From assembly GCF_013364215.1 (NCBI RefSeq), contig NZ_CP054923.1, positions 7,130,001 to 7,194,000 of the forward strand: a DNA stretch of 64,000 bases, in the 5' to 3' direction. Shown piece after piece: positions 52,798 to 62,237 of this stretch. Within the stretch, counting starts at the first letter, position 1; each line of letters starts with the position of its first letter. Position numbers and translations under genes: made by a program. The notes beneath the pieces are model-generated. The model made no database searches. It worked only from the letters and a program-made list of their open reading frames with translations, and had not been told where the DNA came from. The stretch is from Verrucosispora sp. NA02020. GTDB lineage: Bacteria; Actinomycetota; Actinomycetes; Mycobacteriales; Micromonosporaceae.

Positions 52798-53088
52798 TGG
52801 CGCTTCCCCACACTAGGCTCAGACTCGGGACCGGCCCGGACGGCACCGCCGCATCCCCTGCCCCCGACGAGCGATCGTACGCCGCCGATCGGCGACGCGG
52901 GAGGGGACGCGCAAATGCCCTCCTCAGGCACGGTCGACACCGGTCCGGCATGTGGACGCGCGTAATCGAGGGCGCTCGTGGCGGTGTATGGCAGCTACCA
53001 TCGACACTCGGCGCGCCGTGTCGCCATGGTCGCCGGTGTCCTGGGTATCCCGGGACGGGAGCTGTCCGAGCAGCATCGAGGTGATGTC

Positions 53089-54402
53089 ATGACCGGCACG
53101 ACACTCGACGACTACACCGACCGGTACGCCCGCCGGGTGCGGGGCATGACCGCCTCGGAGATCCGCGCACTGTTCGCGGTCGCCAGCCGTCCGGAGGTGG
53201 TCTCGCTCGCCGGCGGCGCACCCTACATCGCCGCGCTCCCGCTGGACGCCGTCGGCGAGATGCTCGGCCGACTCGCCGCCGAGCACGGCACCACCAGCCT
53301 CCAGTACGGCATCGGCCAGGGCACGCTGGAGTTGCGCGAACGGATCTGCGAGGTAATGGCCCTCTCCGGCATCGACGCCGCCTGCGGCGCCTCGCCCGAG
53401 GACGTGGTCGTGACGGTCGGCGGCCAGCAGGCGCTCGACCTGGTGGCCCGGCTCTTCCTCGACCCGGGTGACGTGGTGCTCGCCGAGGGACCGACCTACG
53501 TCGGCGCGCTCGGAGTGTTCCAGGCCGCCCAGGCACAGGTCGTCCACGTCCCCATGGACGACGACGGCCTCATCCCCGAGGCGTTGGAGATCGCCATCGC
53601 CGAGCAGGCCCGGACCGGGCGGCGGGTCAAGTTCCTCTACACCATACCCACCTACCAGAACCCGGCCGGTGTGACGCTGAGCGAGGAACGCCGGGAGCGG
53701 GTCCTCGACATCTGCGAGCGCGCGGGCCTGCTCGTGATCGAGGACGACCCGTACGGCCAGCTGGGTTTCGAGAGCGAGGCGCCGGCACCGCTGCGCGCCC
53801 GCCGCCGGGACGGGGTCTTCTACCTCAGCACGTTCTCCAAGACGTTCGCCCCCGGGTTGCGGGTCGGGTGGATCCTCGCCCCGCACGCGGTCCGCGACAA
53901 GCTGGTCATCGCCAGCGAGGCGCAGATCCTCTGCCCCAGCGCGTACGCACAGGCCGCCGTCAGCACCTACCTGAGCACCATGCCGTGGCGGGAGCAGTTG
54001 AAGGTCTACCGGGAGGTCTACCGCGAACGGCGGGACGCGATGCTGACCGCCCTGGCGGACCTGATGCCGACCGGGACGAGCTGGACCGTTCCCGCCGGCG
54101 GTCTCTTCGTCTGGGCCACGCTGCCCGAGGGCCTGGACTCGAAGGCGATGATGCCCCGGGCCATCGCCGCCCGGGTGGCGTACGTGCCCGGCACCGGCTT
54201 CTACGCCGACGGCACCGGCAACGGTCACATGCGGCTCAACTTCTCGTTCCCGTCCCCGGAGCGGATCCGCGAGGGGGTCCGTCGACTGGCCAGCGTGATG
54301 GAGCAGGACATCGCCATGCGACGGGTGTTCGGGGCGGTCGGCGCGCCGGACGCGCGGCGAGGTCGGGCCGGCTCCGACACCCCGGGTCCCGACTTGGCAT
54401 GA
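53089..54402 (+). CDS. PLP-dependent aminotransferase (MocR/2-aminoadipate-type fold I)
   Basis: This 437-residue enzyme belongs to fold type I aminotransferases. The PLP-binding Lys lies in STFSKTFAPGLRVGWI; other signatures are VSLAGGAPYIAALP, TVGGQQALDLVARLFLDPGD, YTIPTYQNPAGVTLSEERR and IEDDPYGQLGF. It resembles aminotransferases of the LysN/2-aminoadipate type, though the substrate could be another amino acid. It lacks an N-terminal HTH, so it is not a full MocR regulator. The ATG at 53089 follows GAGGTG; an upstream extension to 52978 is rejected. It overlaps the Ddl-like gene (ATGA). Confidence 0.9.
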   Translation: MTGTTLDDYTDRYARRVRGMTASEIRALFAVASRPEVVSLAGGAPYIAALPLDAVGEMLGRLAAEHGTTSLQYGIGQGTLELRERICEVMALSGIDAACGASPEDVVVTVGGQQALDLVARLFLDPGDVVLAEGPTYVGALGVFQAAQAQVVHVPMDDDGLIPEALEIAIAEQARTGRRVKFLYTIPTYQNPAGVTLSEERRERVLDICERAGLLVIEDDPYGQLGFESEAPAPLRARRRDGVFYLSTFSKTFAPGLRVGWILAPHAVRDKLVIASEAQILCPSAYAQAAVSTYLSTMPWREQLKVYREVYRERRDAMLTALADLMPTGTSWTVPAGGLFVWATLPEGLDSKAMMPRAIAARVAYVPGTGFYADGTGNGHMRLNFSFPSPERIREGVRRLASVMEQDIAMRRVFGAVGAPDARRGRAGSDTPGPDLA

Positions 54403-55400
54403 TGCCCGGCATGGGTGCCACCGCTGCCAGAGAAACCGTCGTGTCCGGTCCCGCCACCAACGACCTCCACGTCCTCGTGCTCGCCGGTGGCCTGTCGTAC
54501 GAACGGGACGTGTCGCTGCGTTCCGGCCGCCGGGTGCTCGACGCGCTGCGGTCCGTCGGCATGGAGGCCGAGCTGCGTGACGCGGACGTGGCCCTGCTGC
54601 CGGCGCTGGACTCCGATCCGCCGGACGCCGTGGTGATCGCCCTGCACGGCGCCACCGGCGAGGACGGCTCACTCCGTGGCGTTCTCGACCTCTGCGGCGT
54701 GCCGTACGTCGGGTGCGACGCCCGTGCCTCACGGCTCGCCTGGGACAAGCCGTCGGCCAAGACGGTGCTACGCGAAGCCGGTATCGCCACCCCGGACTGG
54801 GTGGCCCTGCCGCACGACCGGTTCAGCGAGTTGGGCGCGGTGGCCGTACTCGACCGCATCGTCGCCCGGCTCGGACTGCCGCTGATGGTGAAGCCCGCGC
54901 AGGGCGGCTCCGGTCTGGGCGCCGCCGTGGTCCGGGACGCCGCGTCCCTGCCGGCCGCCATGGTCGGTTGTTTCGCGTACGACTCGACCGCGCTCGTCGA
55001 GCGGTACGTGGCCGGCATGGACGTCGCGGTCTCCGTCATCGACCTGGGCGACGGCCCGCAGGCTCTGCCGCCGGTCGAGATCGTGCCCCGCAACGGCGTC
55101 TACGACTACGCCGCCCGCTACACCGCAGGCCGGACGACCTGGCACACGCCGGCCCGGCTGGACGCGGCGGTGGCCGACGCGGTGGCGGAAGTGGCGCTGG
55201 CCGCCCACACCGCACTCGGCCTACGGGACCTCAGCCGGGTCGACCTGATCGTCGACCCGGCCGGTCAGCCGCACGTGCTGGAGGTCAACGTCTCCCCGGG
55301 GATGACCGAGACGTCGCTGCTGCCGCTCGCGGTCCAGGCGGCCGGGCTGGACTTCGGCCAGGTGATCGCCGACCTGGTCGCCCGAGCCGCCACCCGCTGA
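54399..55400 (+). CDS. ATP-grasp D-alanine--D-alanine ligase-like protein
   Basis: This 333-residue protein has the Ddl pattern: LAGGLSYERDVSLRSGRR, VIALHGATGEDGSLRGVLD, VPYVGCDARASRLAWDK, MVKPAQGGSGLGAAVV and LEVNVSPGMTETSLLPLA. These are typical of D-Ala--D-Ala ligases, although it is likely a paralogue of the main ddl elsewhere. It starts with two ATGs (54399 and 54402), the first overlapping the aminotransferase stop. Together with the aminotransferase it could supply or join amino acids in cell-wall synthesis; this is inference. Confidence 0.85.
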   Translation: MMPGMGATAARETVVSGPATNDLHVLVLAGGLSYERDVSLRSGRRVLDALRSVGMEAELRDADVALLPALDSDPPDAVVIALHGATGEDGSLRGVLDLCGVPYVGCDARASRLAWDKPSAKTVLREAGIATPDWVALPHDRFSELGAVAVLDRIVARLGLPLMVKPAQGGSGLGAAVVRDAASLPAAMVGCFAYDSTALVERYVAGMDVAVSVIDLGDGPQALPPVEIVPRNGVYDYAARYTAGRTTWHTPARLDAAVADAVAEVALAAHTALGLRDLSRVDLIVDPAGQPHVLEVNVSPGMTETSLLPLAVQAAGLDFGQVIADLVARAATR

Positions 55401-55599
55401 GAGCCTCCTGACGGCTCCGCCGATCCGCCGGCACCCTCGGGACTGCTGATCAGCCGTACGTCCCCTCAGCGCCACGCTGAGCGCCGCTGCCGGGGTGCCG
55501 CGATCTCCCTTTGCCTGCCTGGTTGTGGTCACTGCCTGCCTGGTGTTCCGGCCTGCTGACGTCCTGGCCCACCTGGAGGAGCCCTTCGCGCGGGCGGGA

Positions 55600-56676
55600 T
55601 CACTGGGCCGGGCGGGTACCTTCCCGGCCAGGGGCCGGCGCTGCCGTTCCTGCGCTGGTGGCCGACTCCACCGGCGGCGTCCCGGCACCCCTGTCGTGGG
55701 GCTTCTGATCGGGCGCCGGGCGGGCTGCGGCCGGATCGTCGGCCGCAGCGGTCGACCCGGCGTCCTTGCCCTCGACGTTCCTGCCCTCGACGTCCTCGTA
55801 CTCGGCGTCGTTGTTCTCGGCGTCCGCGGGCTTCCCGGCCGGTGCTTCCTCGGCCTGTTCCTCGATGGCCTGCTCGGGAAGCGTGGTGCCGGACGGACCG
55901 CTCGTCCGATCGGTGGGAGAGTCCTCGTCGACCTGGAGCACGTCCGGCGGCTCGGCCGTCTCGCCGATGACGTCCAGGAGCGACCCACCCTCGCTCGGCT
56001 GGCGACTCTCCGCAGCGGGTGCCGCCTGGGCGGCGAGGCTGGACGGCGCCTGCCACTGGATGCGGGGCGGCTCGGCCAACGGTCGGCCGCCGAACTCCGC
56101 GAGCCAGGCGGCTACCATAGCCAGGTTCTCCCGCCACTGGTCCTCGGAGATCGGCGGCAGGATCGAATCCCAGAGGGAAAGAAACGTCCCGCGTAGTTGC
56201 AGCCGCCCGTACGGTCGGGCAAGGAACCAGAGGTGCAGGTGCGCCGATCCGTCGCCCCACCTGTTGACGTGTACCCGGGCCACCCCGTCGAGCGAGCGGA
56301 TGGCGCGCTCCAGCCGTACCGTCATCACCCCCAACTCGGCCGCGAGCAGGTTGGGCAGGTCACCGAGATCGAGGTGCGACCGGGACTCCAGGATGAGCAC
56401 CATCGGCAGGCCGGTGGGTCGGTCCATCGCCCGTACGCGCCACCTCTCACCGACCCAGATGTACGCCTCGTCGGGCGCCTGACATGCGGTGCATTCACGG
56501 TGCGCCTCGCCCTTGCGGGGCGGCTCCACCGCGACCGGCTCGTCGAGTCGCTTGACTTGCAGGTCACCTTCGAAGGGGAAAGACGGCCACTGGGTGAAGT
56601 CCGGGACTGAGGGAGGGGTGTCGTGCACGAGGCTGACCCTAACCGAGTACGGCACCAGTGTCCCTACCCGAAGCAT
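55600..56676 (-). CDS. HIT-like domain protein of unknown function
   Basis: This protein of about 358 residues begins near MLRVGTLVPYSVRVSLVHD; the start may be ATG 56676 or GTG 56655 (TAGGGA upstream). Its middle shows a HIT-like motif, ARVHVNRWGDGSAHLHLWFL, with HxH but no third His at the usual place, and a CTAC motif that may be metal-related. The C-terminal ~130 residues are Glu/Pro/Ala-rich and disordered. I recall a similar protein (Rv3916c) beside parB in mycobacteria. The function is not known. Confidence 0.72.
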   Translation of the reverse strand: MLRVGTLVPYSVRVSLVHDTPPSVPDFTQWPSFPFEGDLQVKRLDEPVAVEPPRKGEAHRECTACQAPDEAYIWVGERWRVRAMDRPTGLPMVLILESRSHLDLGDLPNLLAAELGVMTVRLERAIRSLDGVARVHVNRWGDGSAHLHLWFLARPYGRLQLRGTFLSLWDSILPPISEDQWRENLAMVAAWLAEFGGRPLAEPPRIQWQAPSSLAAQAAPAAESRQPSEGGSLLDVIGETAEPPDVLQVDEDSPTDRTSGPSGTTLPEQAIEEQAEEAPAGKPADAENNDAEYEDVEGRNVEGKDAGSTAAADDPAAARPAPDQKPHDRGAGTPPVESATSAGTAAPAPGREGTRPAQ

Positions 56677-56735
56677 GTTCGATTCCGCAGCGGCTCGGAT
56701 CGCGACAGCAGCACACACTCCCACTTTCCCCAGAG

Positions 56736-56850
56736 TTATCCACAGGCTTGCACGTCGGCCTGCAACTGTCGTCATCCCCAGTTCGGCAAGGGTTTTGGCC
56801 CTCGGTTTCACGTGAAACGGCGCCGGCCTGTGGAAAACCGGTGTGGATAA
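56736..56850. promoter_or_regulatory. DnaA boxes beside parS sites
   Basis: An exact TTATCCACA lies at 56736-56744 on the plus strand, and another at 56842-56850 on the minus strand, with a weaker copy (TGTGGAAAA) at 56829-56837. parS sites flank the second box at 56804 and 56886. Confidence 0.6.
56804..56819. other. parS site 1
   Basis: The 14-bp palindrome GTTTCACGTGAAAC (56805-56818) is the core of the ParB-binding parS sequence. It lies upstream of the HIT-like gene. Confidence 0.9.
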
Positions 56851-56885
56851 CTTTCAAGCCGCTTCCGGTCGTTCCTGCTGTCGCC

Positions 56886-56901
56886 CGTTTCACGTGAAAC
56901 G
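56886..56901. other. parS site 2
   Basis: GTTTCACGTGAAAC at 56887-56900, 82 bases from site 1, with a DnaA box between the two. Confidence 0.9.
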
Positions 56902-57840
56902 GCGATGCCATCGGAGGTCGCAGCGCGGTCCCTGGCCTCAGTGGGTCGATGTCGCCGAAGCTTCTGAAGCCGCATGCCCCACGCAACAGAGTCCTTCGTC
57001 GGCCCTTCGCGGCACGGCTGCCCCTGTCTCCGTTCTCCCGTGAGTGGGCATGCTGGCGAGCCGAGCGGTGGCGCTGAACGAACCGACTTGTGAGCCAAGC
57101 GGTCTGGCGGGTGGGCGAGGACCGAGCCGGTGGGCACATGTCAATCGACGAGCCGGGCGGGCGTGCCCAGTGGTCTGTCCGACAGCAACGCCCAGTCGCC
57201 CGGGTGGACCTGTCCGGCGGGCCGGGCCGGCGGGCCGGGCCAGCCTGCGGGGCCAGCCGGCGGGTCCGGCGGAAGGACGGGCGGGCCGGCGAGCCAGCAG
57301 GCGGTCGACAGACGGGCGGATGGGCACGCCGACGGGCGAGCCGGGGCCGGGTTGGCGGTCCGACAGGACGCGGATGGGGCGGGCGGACCGGGCGACGTCA
57401 TTCGCCAAGCAGGCGCGAGTCTGGCCAGCAGTCGGCAGCCGATCCGATGGGCAGGACGCTTGCGGATCGGCCCCTCACTCAGTTTCTCGGACGCAGCCTG
57501 ACGTGTCGCTTTGATGGGTGCGCGAAGGCCGGGCGGCTTCCTTCGATGTGCAGGGGCGCCCCTTCCCCTTGGACGGCGCTACCCGCTTCGGCTCCGAGGT
57601 CACTTTGGTCTCGGCCACCCGCCGCTGCGAACCGGGCGGCCGAAGTCTTCAGCGATGCCCGGGCCCACGTGCTCCGGCCCGCCGCTAGTCATCACGGACG
57701 CAAATCACAACCTTCTGTCATCTGCGGTGTATCGCGTCATGAGCCCTTGGCCGCAGCACCAAGGCGCCGGCACCCGGTCCGCAGCCAACGCGAAGACCGT
57801 CGCCATAGCCCCGCGAACCACCCGGCAGGCGCCAGCAGCC

Positions 57841-57856
57841 CGTTTCACGTGAAACG
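57841..57856. other. parS site 3
   Basis: GTTTCACGTGAAAC at 57842-57855. Confidence 0.9.
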
Positions 57857-58219
57857 GGCTTGGCGCGCGCGGAGTCACGTGCGATCTTCAGCCGACGCCG
57901 GAGCCCCTGCCCTCCCGCGACCGTGCACGAACCAGGAGGGCGGAACTCGCCCGGACGGGCCGATAGCGATGACAGAAAAGCTAGCGGTCAGCTCCTCACG
58001 ACCGAACAGCGCGGTGACCGGAGAGCAGGACCGTGACTGCACGCCGAGACGTTCGCGCCGCCTCCGGAGAACGAGTTGGCCTCTTGCATCCCTCTTTCCC
58101 AAGGGCACGAAAGGCTTGCGCCGACTTGGCGGTGCACGGCCGTCGAGCATGTAGCGGACTCTGAATGCCCGCTTGTCCGTCGAGCGCCTCGTCCGCCCGC
58201 CTACTCCCCACTACGACCT

Positions 58220-58235
58220 TGTTCCACGTGAAACG
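58220..58235. other. parS site 4 (TGTTCCACGTGAAACG)
   Basis: GTTCCACGTGAAAC at 58221-58234, the variant with C at position 4 that matches the Bacillus-type consensus in 15 of 16 bases. It differs from the other five by one base. Confidence 0.88.
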
Positions 58236-58623
58236 ACCACCGGCACGTCTGTTGTCGAGGCGGTTGCGCCGAGCCTGGTCCGTGGAGGTTCATTCATTCG
58301 TCCGTCCGTACCCGAGGCTTGTCATCGCCCGAGAACATCCGGCGGAACGCCCCGAGCCTCTCCACGACCAAGCCTCCGCTTCGAACCTCCACCTGTCCGG
58401 TGAGGGTTCCGCGCCTTGGCGCCACTCCGTCGGCCTGAACCCGATGGTCGGGCTCGCTCGGCCCTTCGCGTCCGGCGCTCAACGGCTCTTGGCTGGGCTG
58501 AGACGCGGCGAGCGTACCCGCAACGGCCTCGCTGGCCTCAGGCGGGCCGTGAGGGGCGGTGTCGTGGGGCTTGGGGTCCTTGCGGCACCGGTTGGCCTCG
58601 ATCACCCCGGCGGCCATAGAAGA

Positions 58624-58652
58624 ACGGCCGCACCCCCTCGGGGCGCGGCCGT
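58624..58652 (-). terminator. Terminator after parB
   Basis: ACGGCCGC (58624-58631) and GCGGCCGT (58645-58652) form a stem, with CCCC/GGGG pairing further inside. It lies 19 bases past the parB stop. Confidence 0.75.
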
Positions 58653-58670
58653 CGGTCGGACGAGAGTGGC

Positions 58671-59693
58671 TCAGTTCTGTGCTTCCTCGCCCTCGACCCC
58701 GATGATGCCGACGATCCGCTCCAGGTCGTCGACCGTGGCGAACTCGATCGTGATCTTGCCCTTGCTCCGCCCGATGTCGACCTTCACTCGGGTGTCGAAC
58801 CGATCGGAGAGCCGGTCTGCGAGGTCGTTCAGGGCAGGAGCGACGGGCTTCGGCCGGCGCTTGGCCGCTTCCGTCTTGCTCGGGCCTTCGCTGAGGGTCA
58901 GCGCGACGATCTCCTCGGTGGCGCGGACCGACAGCCCCTCTGCCACGATGCGCAACGCGAGCTTTTCCTGCGTCTCCGCGTCCTCAAGACTGAGCAGTGC
59001 CCGGGCATGACCGGCGGAGAGCACTCCGGCGGCCACTCGCCGTTGCACCTGGGCGGGGAGATTGAGCAGGCGAATGGTGTTCGAGATCTGCGGGCGGCTG
59101 CGGCCGATGCGGCGCGCCAGCTCTTCGTGGGTAGCCCCGAACTCCTCCAGGAGCTGCTGGTAGGCGGCGGCCTCTTCCAACGGGTTGAGGTTTGCCCGGT
59201 GGATGTTCTCCAGCAGGGCGTCCCGCAGCATCGCGTCGTCGCGGGTGTCGCGGACGATTGCCGGGATGTTCTCGCGGCCGACTGCCTGGGCGGCCCGCCA
59301 CCGCCGCTCGCCCATGACGAGCTCGAACTTCTCGTCGTCGAGCTGCCGCACCACGATGGGCTGGAGGAAACCCACCTCCTGGATCGAGGTCTTCAGCTCC
59401 TCAAGCGCCTCCTCGTCGAAGACCTGCCGGGGTTGCTTCGGGTTGGGCACGATCGAGTCGACCGAGATCTCGGCGAACCGGGCGCCGGGCACCGGGCTGA
59501 GGACCGGGACCGGATCCGGCGCTACTACGGGAAGCGGCGCTTTCTCGGGTACGGGCGGCGCGGATACCTCCGGCGCTCCGACCACCCCGTTCGCGATGGC
59601 GCCGACGCCGGCAGCCTCCGGCTCCTGTACCGGCCCGGTCGGGATGAGTGCCCCCAGGCCCCGACCCAGACCGCCCCGAGGACGGTTCTTCAT
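58671..59693 (-). CDS. parB: Chromosome partitioning protein ParB
   Basis: This 340-residue protein spreads from parS to build the partition complex. The N-terminal nuclease-like domain (about 75-180) includes the CTP-binding signature [12 protein letters not shown] and [16 protein letters not shown]. The helix-turn-helix domain (about 180-250) has [20 protein letters not shown], which binds parS. A C-terminal dimer domain follows. It is followed by a terminator and preceded by parA on the same strand. The six parS sites lie on both sides of it. Confidence 0.97.
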   Translation of the reverse strand: MKNRPRGGLGRGLGALIPTGPVQEPEAAGVGAIANGVVGAPEVSAPPVPEKAPLPVVAPDPVPVLSPVPGARFAEISVDSIVPNPKQPRQVFDEEALEELKTSIQEVGFLQPIVVRQLDDEKFELVMGERRWRAAQAVGRENIPAIVRDTRDDAMLRDALLENIHRANLNPLEEAAAYQQLLEEFGATHEELARRIGRSRPQISNTIRLLNLPAQVQRRVAAGVLSAGHARALLSLEDAETQEKLALRIVAEGLSVRATEEIVALTLSEGPSKTEAAKRRPKPVAPALNDLADRLSDRFDTRVKVDIGRSKGKITIEFATVDDLERIVGIIGVEGEEAQN

Positions 59694-59720
59694 GCCACGC
59701 CTCCCAGCGCCTCTACCGCA

Positions 59721-61019
59721 CTACGCATTCCGGCTCACCGGCTCCTTGACCCCACGCTCGGCGATCTCCTGGGCGGCCTCGAAGTAACTCGTCGCCCCCC
59801 GTGATCCGGGATCGTAGGTCACCACCGACTGGCCGTAGCTGGGCGCCTCGGAAACGCGTACGTTGCGCGGGATCACCGCCTGGAGCACCTTGTCGCCGAA
59901 GTGGTTCCGCACGTCCTGCTCGACCGCGTCCGCCAGTCGGGTACGCCGGTCGTACATGGTGAGCAGGATCGTGGAGACCTCAAGGCGCGGGTTGAGGTGC
60001 TGGCGTACCAGGTTGATGTTGTTGATGAGCTGGTTCAGCCCTTCGAGCGCGTAGTACTCGCACTGGATCGGGATGAGCACCTCCTGGGCCGCGACCAACG
60101 CGTTCACGGTCAACAGGCCGAGCGACGGCGGGCAGTCGATGAAGACGTAGTCGAAGTGACCGGGGTAGGCCTCGATCGCGCGGGAGAGCCGCGACTCACG
60201 GGCCACCACCGAGACCAACTCGATCTCCGCGCCCGCAAGGTCGATGGTGGCCGGTACGCACCAGAGGTTGGGGATGCCCTCGACCGCCTGAGCCACGTCC
60301 GCCAGCGGGACGGAGTTGATCAGACAGTCGTAGACGTCCGGTACGCCGGTGTGGTGCGGCACGTTCAGCCCCGTGGAGGCATTGCCCTGCGGATCGAGAT
60401 CGACCACGAGCACCCGGTTGCCGTGCAGGGCCAAGGCCACCGCAAGGTTCACCGTCGTCGTGGTCTTCCCGACGCCGCCCTTCTGGTTCGCGACGCACAT
60501 GACCCGGGTCCGCTCCGGCCGAGGCATGGTCACCTCGCCACTGGGGTTCAGGATCTGCACGGCGCGCATCGCCTCCATTGCCAACGGTGGATCATCCTCT
60601 TCGCGCGTCGGAGTTTCACGTGAAACGTACGCGGCCTCGGTATCGGCCGGCTCGTAGGGCCCGGCCGACGGGGTGGGCGTGTCGGGGGCCGGACGGGGGT
60701 CGGGCACCACTCCAGGAGCCGCTTGATATGTCGCCGCCTCGAACCGCGCGGCGGCCGAGGTGTTGCGGCGGATCGGGATCACGCGGGCGTCAGGGGTGGC
60801 GTTGACGGGTCGACCGGCCCCGTCCGACGCGTCCCGACCGGACGAGAATTCCGGGCTCGGGGACCACGGTACGCCAGACGTCGGCATGTCCCGCATGGAC
60901 TCCGGCGGGTCCTGCGCGCCTCCGTGGGAGCGCCAGTTCGGGTAGTCGGTTTCACGTGAAACAGGGTCGCCCGCTGACCCGGTCACGCGCGGATCGTCGT
61001 ACCTGCCGTCGTCATGCAC
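59721..61019 (-). CDS. parA: Chromosome partitioning ATPase ParA
   Basis: This 432-residue Walker-type ATPase moves ParB-parS complexes. The deviant Walker A motif NQKGGVGKTTTTVNLA is at about residue 180, followed by VVDLDPQGNASTGLN, VFIDCPPSLGLL and YDPGSRGA near the end. The first ~160 residues form a long, Pro/Thr-rich extension without a known fold. Two parS sites lie within it, both read as VSRET in frame. The true start could be downstream of one or both, for example at MRDMPTSGVP or MEAMRAVQ. Confidence 0.96.
   Translation of the reverse strand: MHDDGRYDDPRVTGSAGDPVSRETDYPNWRSHGGAQDPPESMRDMPTSGVPWSPSPEFSSGRDASDGAGRPVNATPDARVIPIRRNTSAAARFEAATYQAAPGVVPDPRPAPDTPTPSAGPYEPADTEAAYVSRETPTREEDDPPLAMEAMRAVQILNPSGEVTMPRPERTRVMCVANQKGGVGKTTTTVNLAVALALHGNRVLVVDLDPQGNASTGLNVPHHTGVPDVYDCLINSVPLADVAQAVEGIPNLWCVPATIDLAGAEIELVSVVARESRLSRAIEAYPGHFDYVFIDCPPSLGLLTVNALVAAQEVLIPIQCEYYALEGLNQLINNINLVRQHLNPRLEVSTILLTMYDRRTRLADAVEQDVRNHFGDKVLQAVIPRNVRVSEAPSYGQSVVTYDPGSRGATSYFEAAQEIAERGVKEPVSRNA
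60612..60627. other. parS site 5 inside parA
   Basis: GTTTCACGTGAAAC at 60613-60626 lies within the parA reading frame and codes for VSRET. Confidence 0.9.
60948..60963. other. parS site 6 inside the parA N-terminal extension
   Basis: GTTTCACGTGAAAC at 60949-60962, in the same frame as site 5 and again coding for VSRET. If the start codon lies downstream, the site would be in the 5' leader instead. Confidence 0.9.
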
Positions 61020-61344
61020 CTGTCATCCCTGCCCGCTTCGGATGGTCGGTCTGCACCCGTCACCCGGGCCCTTCGCGTTGTCCTCGCAGAGGTACCGCCC
61101 GGCGGGAGCGGCCGGCCCACGGAGGAGACCATCGCCGCCCGCTCCACACTATCGACGCGCGGTCAGCCTACGGCGCAGAGGCGTGGCGGGTCCACGTCGG
61201 GTTCGCAACCCGCCGATCACGATGACACAACCCGGGACAGGTGGCGGATTGACGGAGGCACCGGACAGCACTGTCCGACCCGCTTCTTCGCCACTGGCTG
61301 TCGCCCGCCGAGCGCCCGGCACCGCCCTCCGGCGGCTGGAGGGT
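61020..61344. other. parA-rsmG spacer
   Basis: No gene was seen between the parA start and the paired palindromes at 61345-61395 before the rsmG stop. It probably holds the parA promoter. Confidence 0.5.
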
Positions 61345-61395
61345 TAGGAAGGGACCCTTCCTATGCACCAGGCGTTAGAAAGGGGCCCTTCCTTA
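61345..61395. repeat. Two tandem AAGGG/CCCTT palindromes
   Basis: TAGGAAGGG, A, CCCTTCCTA (61345-61363) and the related TTAGAAAGGGGCCCTTCCTTA (61375-61395, centre AAGGG-G-CCCTT at 61380-61390). They lie 12 bases beyond the rsmG stop on the minus strand. They may act as a terminator or be copies of a dispersed repeat. Confidence 0.65.
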
Positions 61396-61406
61396 CCCGC
61401 AGGCGG

Positions 61407-62234
61407 TTAGCGGCGGCGGGAGCGGGACTTCTTGGGGGTCGTTTTGGCGGGCGGAGCGACCACCCGTTCACGGACGATATCGACCACAGTGGTCGGTGGC
61501 GTGATGACGCCCTCGCCGCAGCGGCGTAGCACCGGCTCCCCGCCGCCGAGGCGGTGCACCGCCTCGGCGTGCTCGGCGATCTCGTCGGCGGCTGAGGCGC
61601 CCTTGAGTGCGATCAGGCGTCCGCCGGGCGCAGCCAGCGGAAGGCACCAGCCGGCGAGTCGGTCCAGTGGCGCTACCGCCCGGGCGGTGACCACGTCACT
61701 GGGCGGCAACTCCGGTTCGGCGACTGCCTCCTCGGCTCGCCCAAGGAACACGCGCACCGAGGTGGTCAGACCGAGCGACTCCACGGCCTCGTCGAGGAAG
61801 ACGACCCGCCGAGCCAGTGGTTCGACGAGCGTCACCGTGAGGTCCGGCCGGGCGATGGCGAGCACCAGACCGGGCAGGCCGGCCCCCGATCCGACGTCGA
61901 CGACCGTCGCGCCCTGCGGGATCAGTTCGCCGACCACGGCGCAGTTCAACAGGTGGCGGTCCCAGAGCCTGGGCGTCTCCCGAGGGCCGATCAGACCGCG
62001 TACCACGCCGTCGGTGGCCAACAGTTCGGCGTAGGCGGCGGCGAGGTCGAGCCGGTCACCGAAGAGACGCCGGGCCGCCTCGGCCAGGTCGGGCGGCAGC
62101 ACCGCCGTAGTGGGGTCGGGACGGTCGGCGGCGGACCCCGGGGACAGGTCCAGCCGGGGCGGGACAGCCGCCGGCCCGGGCGGCGTACCACCCGGGCCGG
62201 ACGGGGTAACGCCCCTGGCGTCGTCTGCGGTCAC
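61407..62234 (-). CDS. rsmG: 16S rRNA (guanine527-N7)-methyltransferase RsmG
   Basis: This 275-residue SAM-dependent enzyme modifies 16S rRNA. Features are IGPRETPRLWDRHLLNCAVV, the SAM-binding VVDVGSGAGLPGLVLAIARP, VTLVEPLARRVVFLDE, TARAVAPLDRLAGWCLPLAA and ALKGASAADEI. The first ~45 residues are Pro-rich and probably disordered, and the C-terminus is basic (TTPKKSRSRRR). The GTG start at 62234 is three bases after the jag stop, as expected in the yidC-jag-rsmG block. Confidence 0.96.
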   Translation of the reverse strand: MTADDARGVTPSGPGGTPPGPAAVPPRLDLSPGSAADRPDPTTAVLPPDLAEAARRLFGDRLDLAAAYAELLATDGVVRGLIGPRETPRLWDRHLLNCAVVGELIPQGATVVDVGSGAGLPGLVLAIARPDLTVTLVEPLARRVVFLDEAVESLGLTTSVRVFLGRAEEAVAEPELPPSDVVTARAVAPLDRLAGWCLPLAAPGGRLIALKGASAADEIAEHAEAVHRLGGGEPVLRRCGEGVITPPTTVVDIVRERVVAPPAKTTPKKSRSRRR

Positions 62235-62237
62235 TCG

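Larger units (their letters stand above)
56902..58620. other. 1.7-kb noncoding parS region
   Basis: No convincing gene was found between the HIT-like gene and parB, although long spurious ORFs exist. The stretch holds two parS sites (57842, 58221), a G/C-rich low-complexity run at about 57180-57380 made of GGGCCGG and GCGGGC variants, and otherwise no obvious signal. Confidence 0.6.

Noticed and set aside
56677..56690. GTTCGATTCC, resembling a tRNA T-loop
   Set aside because: The flanking bases do not pair as a T-stem and no acceptor or anticodon stem is present.
57090..58154. 354-residue plus-strand ORF in the parS region
   Set aside because: It has no recognisable domain, unusual composition and crosses a parS site; overlapping frames are equally open, so it is likely chance.
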